Position numbers and translations under genes: made by a program
Shown: positions 1 through 4,275 of the stretch, piece after piece
How positions within the stretch are numbered: position 1 is the first letter of the stretch
Layout: each line of letters opens with the position of its first letter
Assembly: GCA_027325905.1 (NCBI GenBank)
Contig: DAIEEM010000285.1
Span: 1-5,438 of the forward strand
From: Rhodocyclaceae bacterium
GTDB lineage: Bacteria > Pseudomonadota > Gammaproteobacteria > Burkholderiales > Rhodocyclaceae
DNA length: 5,438 bases
Direction of reading: 5' to 3'
The notes under the pieces: generated by a model
What the model saw: the letters and a program-made list of their open reading frames with translations, nothing else
Databases searched by the model: none
Told to the model about the DNA's origin: nothing

Positions 1-59
1 TGCCACCATAGCAAGCGCAAGTTAAGCTTCCGTTGCAGTCCCGCGACATTTGCCGGTGC

Positions 60-96
60 GGCGGGCCGCGCCGCCCGCCATCGCGCCGGCCGGCGC
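60..96. repeat. Two adjacent GC-rich palindromes in the leader of the peptidase gene
   Basis: Positions 60-66 (GGCGGGC) and 73-79 (GCCCGCC) form a perfect 7-bp inverted repeat with a 6-nt loop. Four bases later, 83-96 (GCGCCGGCCGGCGC) is a perfect 14-bp palindrome. No T-run follows on either strand, so neither has the form of an intrinsic terminator. They lie 33-69 nt before the start codon at 129. They could be mRNA leader structure, the end of an upstream transcript, or chance in very GC-rich DNA. I see no convincing sigma-70 promoter in 1-128; a TATGCT at 103-108 has no matching -35 element. Confidence 0.35.
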
Positions 97-128
97 CTGG
101 GGTATGCTTGCCGTTGCCGACTTCCTGC

Positions 129-1163
129 ATGAGCGCCGTGCCGTCTCCCGAGTTTCCCGTACTGACCGAGCTGGAGGATCTCATCGCCGCCGGCGGCGAC
201 CACCTCGACGTGCGCGTCGTTTGCGAAGTGGCGAGCGGCGAGCGGCGCTTCCCCGTCTATGCCGTCGGCCTGGGCAATCCGGGCCTCGACGTTCCCGCCG
301 TCGGTTTCTTCGGCGGCTTTCACGGCCTCGAACGCATCGGCGCGGAAGTGGTGCTCGCCTATCTGCGCAGCCTGATCGTTCGCCTGCGTTGGGACAGCGT
401 GCTGCATCGGGAACTGGAATCCGTGCGCATCGTCTTCATGCCGCTGGTCAATCCCGGCGGCGTCTGGCGCGGCACGCGCGCCAACCCGCGGGGCGTGGAC
501 CTGATGCGCAACTCGCCGCAGGAGTCGACCGAAGGCGTGCCTTTCCTGATCGGCGGCCAGCGCCTCAGCGCCGGGCTGCCCTGGTACCGCGGCCCGGCCG
601 GCCAGGCCATGGAAATCGAGAACCAGGCGGTGTGCGGCGTCGTCGCGGCGGAACTGCTGGCGCGCGAATTCAGCCTTGCCGTCGATTGCCATTCGGGCTT
701 CGGCATCCACGACCGCATCTGGTTCCCGTACGCCCACACCGCGTTGCCGATCGAGCACCTGGCCGAAGTGCACGCGCTGAAGGAAATCTACGACCAGACC
801 TACAGCAGCCACAACTACCTGTTCGAGCCGCAAAGTCGCCAGTACCGCGCCCACGGCGACCTCTGGGACTATCTCTACCGCCGCGGCGCGGAGAATCCGC
901 GGCACACCTTCCTGCCGCTGACGCTGGAAATGGGTTCGTGGCTGTGGGTGAAGAAGAACCCGCGCCAGTTGTTCTCGCGCCACGGCATTTTCAATCCCCT
1001 GATCGAGCACCGCCAGCAGCGCGTGCTGCGCCGCCATTTGTCGTGGCTGGATTTTCTCACCCGCGCCGCCAGCGGCTACCGGCGCTGGCTGCCCACCGGT
1101 GCCGAACGCGAGCGGCAGCGCGAACTGGCGCTGGCGCAGTGGTATCGGGGAAACGCCAAGTGA
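129..1163 (+). CDS. M14-family zinc carboxypeptidase homologue (DUF2817-like metallopeptidase)
   Basis: The 344-aa product carries the marks of the M14 carboxypeptidase fold, a one-zinc hydrolase that cleaves C-terminal residues or related amide bonds. Residues H65 and E68 (HGLE) form the HxxE zinc pair, and H188 in DCHSG is the expected third ligand. The segment 107-128 (VNPGG, then R114, R117, GVDLMRN) matches the M14 substrate-carboxylate region. E267 in LTLEMG sits where the catalytic glutamate is expected, so the active site looks intact. There is no signal peptide, which suggests a cytoplasmic enzyme. The frame is open upstream to a TTG at 33, but that extension is an Arg/Pro/Cys-rich non-protein-like stretch, so ATG 129 is chosen. 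It has no clear Shine-Dalgarno sequence, so the start is the weakest part of the call. The last bases overlap the start of the following hydrolase by 4 nt. The substrate is unknown; a peptidoglycan peptide, a small peptide or an acylated amino acid are all possible. Confidence 0.88.
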   Translation: MSAVPSPEFPVLTELEDLIAAGGDHLDVRVVCEVASGERRFPVYAVGLGNPGLDVPAVGFFGGFHGLERIGAEVVLAYLRSLIVRLRWDSVLHRELESVRIVFMPLVNPGGVWRGTRANPRGVDLMRNSPQESTEGVPFLIGGQRLSAGLPWYRGPAGQAMEIENQAVCGVVAAELLAREFSLAVDCHSGFGIHDRIWFPYAHTALPIEHLAEVHALKEIYDQTYSSHNYLFEPQSRQYRAHGDLWDYLYRRGAENPRHTFLPLTLEMGSWLWVKKNPRQLFSRHGIFNPLIEHRQQRVLRRHLSWLDFLTRAASGYRRWLPTGAERERQRELALAQWYRGNAK

Positions 1164-1915
1164 GCACCTGGATTTTCCTGCGCGGCCTGACGCGCGAGAG
1201 CCGGCACTGGGGCGACTTTCCCGCCGTCTTCCGCGGCGAGATCGCCGACGCCGAAGTGGTGGCGCCGGACCTGCCCGGCAACGGCCGCCTCAACCATCTG
1301 CGCAGCCCGGCCAGCGTCGAGGCGATGGCGGATTATTGCCGCGCCGACCTGCTGGCGCGCGGCGTCCGTCCGCCGTACTACCTGCTGGCGATGTCGCTCG
1401 GCGCGATGGTCGCCGTGGCCTGGGCGCAGCGGCATCCGCAAGAAGTGCGCGGCTGCGTTCTCATCAACACCAGCCTGCGCCCGTTCAGCCGGTTGCACGA
1501 ACGGCTGCGGCCGCGCAATTATCCCGCGCTGCTCAAGCTGGCGGTGCTGGGCGGCAGCGACGCCGAGGCGGCGGAACGCAGCATCCTGCGGCTGACCAGC
1601 CGTTGCCGCGGCGACGGCGCGGCGATCCTCGCCGCCTGGATCGCTTGGCGGCGCGAGCATCCCGTCTCGCGCGCCAATGCGCTGCGCCAGTTGCTCGCCG
1701 CGGCGCGCTACCGGGCACCGGCGCAGCGGCCCGCCGTGCCGCTGCTGGTGCTTGCCGGCGCCAAGGACGCGCTGGTCGATCCGCGCTGTTCGCAGCGGCT
1801 GGCGCAGCGCTGGCAGGCGGAATTCGCCGCACACCCCGATGCCGGCCACGACCTGCCGCTCGACGCCGGCGCCTGGGTGGCGCGCCAGGTGCGCCGCTGG
1901 CTGCCGGCGTTGTAG
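1160..1915 (+). CDS. Alpha/beta hydrolase
   Basis: The 251-aa product has the alpha/beta hydrolase fold throughout. An early strand and oxyanion-type turn (IFLRGLT, residues 5-11) is followed by DLPGNG (37-42). The nucleophile elbow AMSLG puts the catalytic serine at S79, with alanine in place of the first glycine of the usual GxSxG. LLVLAGAKD (195-203) supplies the acid D203, with D207 as the alternative. DAGHD (227-231) supplies H230. Spacing of Ser, Asp and His is normal for the family and the length is typical of a single-domain enzyme. The start is GTG at 1160, overlapping the TGA of the peptidase gene (GTGA). A GGGGA at 1147-1151 lies 8 nt upstream, and the next in-frame ATG would remove the first two core strands. 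No signal peptide or membrane segment is seen, so it is probably cytoplasmic. The family covers esterases, lipases, amidases and others, so the substrate cannot be read from sequence. The overlap suggests co-translation with the peptidase. Confidence 0.87.
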   Translation: MSTWIFLRGLTRESRHWGDFPAVFRGEIADAEVVAPDLPGNGRLNHLRSPASVEAMADYCRADLLARGVRPPYYLLAMSLGAMVAVAWAQRHPQEVRGCVLINTSLRPFSRLHERLRPRNYPALLKLAVLGGSDAEAAERSILRLTSRCRGDGAAILAAWIAWRREHPVSRANALRQLLAAARYRAPAQRPAVPLLVLAGAKDALVDPRCSQRLAQRWQAEFAAHPDAGHDLPLDAGAWVARQVRRWLPAL

Positions 1916-1941
1916 TTCTGCCGTTGTCCGTGCGGCCGGCT

Positions 1942-2367
1942 TCAGCGCACCGCCGCGAGGCGCGCCCAGACGCGGTAGATGATGCCGTCGCTGACGAAGG
2001 CGGCGACGGAACTGAAGGCGCCCCGGCGCAGCGTGCATGGCTCGACGAAAATCTGCACGCGCCGTGCGAGTTGGCGCACGTCGGAGCGCAAGGCAGCCGC
2101 GCGGTCCGTCAGCGGGCGGACGTCGAGGCTGATCCTGGCGTCGACGGCGTCGGAGCGCCGGGCGACGGCCTCTATCGCCAGCGTCAGGCCGTCCTGGCTG
2201 TACTCGGTGCGGTCCGTCGGCCCGCCGGCGACAGTGCGCTCGGCGACTTTCTGGCAGTCGGAACGGTCGCAGGCGACGATCAGCAGGTCGTAGTCGAAAC
2301 CGGCCGACGTCGCCGGCAGCGCGTGGGTGGCGAAGGCGATGAAGACGAGCAGGCGAATGCGTTCCAC
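1942..2367 (-). CDS. Small exported protein of unknown function
   Basis: A 141-aa product that I do not recognise. The N-terminus reads as a Sec signal peptide: MERIR, a hydrophobic core LLVFIAFATHAL, then PATSA with likely cleavage after A22, so the mature protein is about 119 aa and periplasmic or secreted. The mature part has a Cys pair C33 and C38 (CX4C) and a third Cys, C111, so a disulfide is possible. The middle is rich in Arg, Asp and Ala with alternating hydrophobics, resembling a small alpha/beta domain; no catalytic motif is visible. The start is GTG at 2367 with AAGGA six nt upstream on the minus strand, a good ribosome-binding site that fits the signal peptide exactly. It stands alone, convergent with the hydrolase gene (26-nt gap, no clear terminator). 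A plus-strand frame covering the same DNA is Arg/Ala-rich and lacks these features. The gene is probably real; its function is unassigned. Confidence 0.7.
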   Translation of the reverse strand: MERIRLLVFIAFATHALPATSAGFDYDLLIVACDRSDCQKVAERTVAGGPTDRTEYSQDGLTLAIEAVARRSDAVDARISLDVRPLTDRAAALRSDVRQLARRVQIFVEPCTLRRGAFSSVAAFVSDGIIYRVWARLAAVR

Positions 2368-2391
2368 GGTCGTTCCTTTCGGTGTCGGGAT

Positions 2392-2404
2392 ATGCTATAA
2401 GCAT
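2392..2404. promoter_or_regulatory. Short palindrome containing an extended -10-like motif
   Basis: ATGCT-ATA-AGCAT is a 5-bp inverted repeat around a 3-nt centre, 25-37 nt upstream of the GTG start of the minus-strand exported-protein gene. On the plus strand it contains TGCTATAAG (2393-2401), close to the extended -10 consensus TGnTATAAT. No good -35 box lies 16-18 nt before it, which is tolerated in extended -10 promoters. On the minus strand the same site offers TATAGC but again no -35 partner. It may be a plus-strand promoter, the core of the minus-strand promoter, or an operator half-site pair. The call is tentative. Confidence 0.3.
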
Positions 2405-2463
2405 GGAGCGGGCGGGTGCCGGCTGCGCTCATTGTCGGGCGCGAAATATTGCAGCGATATGTC

Positions 2464-2483
2464 GGCTTTGTATCAACACAGCC
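2464..2483. repeat. Stem-loop, 8-bp stem with one mismatch
   Basis: GGCTTTGT (2464-2471) pairs with ACACAGCC (2476-2483) around the tetraloop ATCA. The only mismatch is T2468 against C2479. It sits in the gap between two minus-strand genes and has no T-run on either side, so it is not a standard intrinsic terminator. Confidence 0.4.
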
Positions 2484-2510
2484 ACGGCGGCGGCGTGTGG
2501 CGCAAGGATT

Positions 2511-2542
2511 GCAAGCCGATCAGGGGCTTGCGCGCCGGCGCG
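2511..2542. repeat. Perfect 7-bp stem-loop followed by a 12-bp palindrome
   Basis: GCAAGCC (2511-2517) and GGCTTGC (2525-2531) form a perfect stem with a 7-nt loop; T2510 and G2532 could add a wobble pair. The right arm shares its last base with the perfect palindrome CGCGCCGGCGCG (2531-2542), so two alternative folds compete. There is no T-run on either strand. On the minus strand it lies about 200 nt past the stop of the glycine-rich protein gene, so it may mark the end of that transcript or belong to a plus-strand RNA. Confidence 0.45.
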
Positions 2543-2652
2543 AAAGTGGCTTGTTCGACGGACACGAAAAGTTAATTCCCAAGTCATATGCAATGCGCCG
2601 AGCGCGCGTAGCTTGTGCCTCGCCGCACTCCACGGCATTGACGGAGGTCACT

Positions 2653-2817
2653 ATGGCGCGACATCCGATTTCCATCGAGGGCCGCATCAGCCTGCCCGCC
2701 CGCTTCGATACCATGACGACGCTCGACCTGCGCCTGGTCTGGAACGGCTACCTTGCGTCGGCGGGTGTCGGCGCGACCGGCTTCCAGCCCTCGGGGCAGC
2801 CCTTGACGTACGGGTAG
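2653..2817 (+). CDS. Possible small or truncated gene with a strong RBS
   Basis: A 54-aa frame starts at ATG 2653, four nt after a full GGAGGT (2643-2648). The part before the opposing gene (about 32 codons, to 2748) has mostly G or C in third positions and reads like real protein, for example HPISIEGRISL and then LRLVWNGYL. The last 23 codons (2748-2817) are antisense to the 3' end of the minus-strand glycine-rich protein gene, and look like a shadow of it. This could be a genuine small protein with an antisense tail, or the N-terminus of a gene whose remainder was lost when the msr operon came to lie next to it. A caution is that both strands share the same wobble register here, so the GC signal alone does not prove a plus-strand gene. 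I recognise no family. Confidence 0.3.
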   Translation: MARHPISIEGRISLPARFDTMTTLDLRLVWNGYLASAGVGATGFQPSGQPLTYG

Positions 2818-3161
2818 TAGCCCCGCGCGCTGGCGCAGTAGTACCACTGGCTCGCCGGAGGGGCGGGCGCCGCGGCGTTGCTCCGCTGGATATAGGTCGG
2901 CGGCGTTGCCGGAACGACGGCAACCGTCGCATAGGGGAGGCCATAGGACGGGTAGTACCACGGCCAGAAGGGATAGCCGCCGCCGAAAAAGCCGCCGCCG
3001 AATCCGCCGTAGTAGCCCCCGTAACGACCGCCGTAATGGCCTCCATAATGACCGCCATAGTGGCCGCCGCCATAACCGTGAGCGAACGTAGGCGCGCCGA
3101 AACCCAGGCCGAGCCCGATGACCGCGCCGAGCAGAATGGTTCTTGCGATTCTTGTCTTCAT
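2748..3161 (-). CDS. Secreted glycine/tyrosine/histidine-rich protein
   Basis: The 137-aa product begins with a clear Sec signal peptide (MKTRIAR, then a hydrophobic LGAVIGLGLGFGA core) with likely cleavage after A27 in TFA-HG. Residues 29-63 are low-complexity Gly/Tyr/His/Phe, including five four-residue units at 32-51 (GGHY three times, then GGRY and GGYY). A Pro/Tyr/Trp-rich stretch follows (64-75), then a Pro/Ala linker (83-104). The C-terminal block 106-131 (WYYC, GYYPYV, C122, GWKPV) is a pattern I recall from small exported proteobacterial proteins; C109 and C122 may form a disulfide. Apart from the start, the protein has no methionine. The ATG overlaps the stop of msrBA (ATGA), and AAGGA lies six nt upstream, so translation is probably coupled to the reductase. 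Possible roles are an envelope or surface structural protein or metal binding through His/Tyr; none is proven. Confidence 0.82.
   Translation of the reverse strand: MKTRIARTILLGAVIGLGLGFGAPTFAHGYGGGHYGGHYGGHYGGRYGGYYGGFGGGFFGGGYPFWPWYYPSYGLPYATVAVVPATPPTYIQRSNAAAPAPPASQWYYCASARGYYPYVKGCPEGWKPVAPTPADAR
3009..3068 (-). repeat. Five imperfect 12-bp tandem repeats encoding GGHY-type units
   Basis: Five consecutive 12-nt units encode GGHY, GGHY, GGHY, GGRY and GGYY (residues 32-51 of the secreted protein). The units differ mostly at synonymous wobble positions (for example GGCGGCCACTAT against GGCGGTCATTAT). That points to amino-acid-level selection or old duplication rather than very recent slippage. 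Loss or gain of a unit would keep the frame, so copy number could vary between strains. Confidence 0.7.
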
Positions 3162-4216
3162 GGCGATTCCTTCGGCGCGTTGGCGCGATAAATGGAGGGA
3201 AATGCTGTCCTCAGCCGTTCCAGCTTGGGGAAATCGTTGACGACGACATAGATGGCGTGGGGATGTTGCGCCACGTAGTTTTGATGATAGCTTTCGGCAG
3301 GGTAGAAGGCGGCCAGGGGGACGATCTGGGTTACGATCGGCTGCGCAAACGGCTTGGCGCGTTCCAACTGGTCGACATACGCGGCGGCGGTCCGGCGCTG
3401 CTCGTCGTTGACGTAGAAGATCGCCGAGCGGTATTGCGTACCGGCATCAGGCCCCTGCCGGTTGAGTTGCGTGGGATCGTGCGCCACGGCAAAGAAGACG
3501 CGCAGCAACTGCCCGTAGTAGATTTGCGACGGGTCGTAGACGACCCTGACGGACTCGGCGTGGCCGGTGTCGCCGCGGCTGACGGCCGCGTAACTCGCCT
3601 CCCCGGCATGGCCTCCGCTATAGCCGGAAGTCGCCGACTTCACGCCGCGGAGGTGTTGGAATACTGCCTGGACGCCCCAGAAGCAGCCGCCGGCGAACAC
3701 GGCGGTCTGTTCGTCCGCGGCCCGCGCCGGCGGCAGCGGCTCGCCGCTGGGTACGTACTGGAGAGCGAGCCCGTTGTTGCAATAGCGCAGGTGCGTGGGG
3801 GCGGGGCCGTCGTCGAAGACGTGCCCCTGATGGCCGCCGCAGCGCGAGCAATGATATTCGGTGCGCCGCATGAGCAACGTGAGATCCGGCCGCGTAGCCA
3901 CCGCACCGGGCAGCGCATCCCAAAAGCTCGGCCATCCCGTGCCGCTGTCGAACTTGTGGGCGGAATCGAACAGCGGCAGGAAGCAGGCGGCGCAGATAAA
4001 TGTCCCGCCGCCTTTTTCGTCGTTGAGCGGGCTGCTGAACGGCCGCTCGGTATCGTCTTCGAAAAGAACGCGATAGCGGTCGGCCGGCAGTAACGCTTTC
4101 CATGCGGCGTTCGGCTTGGTCGATGGCGTCGCGGCGACCGCCTCGCCCGCGCCGGCCGGAAATGCGGCGCAGAGCAACAGACCCGAAATGTCGAGACCAA
4201 ATTGTCGACGGTTCAT
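3158..4216 (-). CDS. msrBA: Tat-exported bifunctional methionine sulfoxide reductase, MsrB-MsrA fusion
   Basis: The 352-aa product reduces both R- and S-methionine sulfoxide. Residues 1-29 look like a Tat signal (NRRQFGL, a hydrophobic stretch, AVAA), so it should act in the periplasm or envelope. The MsrB domain (about 36-157) has the zinc pairs C75/C78 and C123/C126, the GHxGHVFDDG-type segment at 128-137 (written GHQGHVFDDG here), and catalytic C146 in RYCNNG. The MsrA domain (about 170-343) has the catalytic motif GCFWG with C178, SGYSGG (197-202), TGHAESV (217-223) and GTQYRS (259-264). Apart from C16 in the signal there are no other cysteines, so neither domain has an obvious resolving Cys. 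The glutamate common three residues after GCFW is Q183 here. ATG 4216 is chosen because AGGAGG lies four nt upstream and gives the Tat signal; the frame open further upstream is antisense-like shadow of the glycosyltransferase region. It lies 59 nt after the glycosyltransferase and overlaps the glycine-rich gene by 4 nt. Confidence 0.93.
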   Translation of the reverse strand: MNRRQFGLDISGLLLCAAFPAGAGEAVAATPSTKPNAAWKALLPADRYRVLFEDDTERPFSSPLNDEKGGGTFICAACFLPLFDSAHKFDSGTGWPSFWDALPGAVATRPDLTLLMRRTEYHCSRCGGHQGHVFDDGPAPTHLRYCNNGLALQYVPSGEPLPPARAADEQTAVFAGGCFWGVQAVFQHLRGVKSATSGYSGGHAGEASYAAVSRGDTGHAESVRVVYDPSQIYYGQLLRVFFAVAHDPTQLNRQGPDAGTQYRSAIFYVNDEQRRTAAAYVDQLERAKPFAQPIVTQIVPLAAFYPAESYHQNYVAQHPHAIYVVVNDFPKLERLRTAFPSIYRANAPKESP

Positions 4217-4275
4217 ATACCCTCCTGCTTGAAGGGTAAGACCGCGCGATCTCGCCGTTGGTTCTCGACTTCGCG

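Larger units (their letters stand above)
2368..2652. other. Intergenic gap with hairpins, no convincing gene
   Basis: This stretch is lower in GC than its surroundings (for example 2441-2480 and 2566-2590), and the frames crossing it look non-coding. It contains three local structures, given as separate entries: a palindrome with a -10-like motif near 2398, a stem-loop at 2464-2483, and a stem-loop at 2511-2531 that abuts the 12-bp palindrome CGCGCCGGCGCG at 2531-2542. A weak inverted repeat, CAATGC (2591-2596) with GCATTG (2635-2640), encloses 38 nt before the ribosome-binding site at 2643. The gap must hold the promoter of the minus-strand gene at 1942-2367 and probably the 3' end of the leftward msr transcript. 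It could also be the leader of the small plus-strand frame at 2653 or encode a small RNA. No terminator with a T-run was found. Confidence 0.6.

Noticed and set aside
50..1159. Long upstream extension of the hydrolase frame (open from 50)
   Set aside because: The extension is Arg/Pro/Ala-rich shadow of the M14 peptidase gene, which has intact zinc and catalytic motifs in another frame. The hydrolase fold begins right after GTG 1160.
1903..1940. GCCGGC repeated at 1903-1908 and 1935-1940 as a terminator between convergent genes
   Set aside because: The loop would be 26 nt, the stem only 6 bp, and there is no T-run. GCCGGC is a common self-palindrome in this DNA.
1076..2404. 442-codon minus-strand open frame
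   Set aside because: It runs antisense to the alpha/beta hydrolase and out of frame with the exported-protein gene. Its composition is Arg/Ala/Gly-rich with no recognisable domain, as expected of high-GC shadow frames.
2551..2577. Promoter from TTGTTC (2551) and TTAATT (2572) for the frame at 2653
   Set aside because: The spacer is only 15 nt and both boxes are poor matches, so it is not listed as a feature.
3009..3068. Regular short repeats as a CRISPR array
   Set aside because: The units are 12 bp, contiguous without spacers, and encode an in-frame Gly/His/Tyr repeat in a secreted protein.
2382..3191. 269-codon plus-strand frame across the gap and the glycine-rich gene
   Set aside because: Over the second half it is antisense to the glycine-rich protein, and over the gap it has no protein-like pattern or good ribosome-binding site.
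3143..4093. 316-codon plus-strand open frame
   Set aside because: It is entirely antisense to msrBA, whose MsrA and MsrB motifs are unmistakable on the minus strand.
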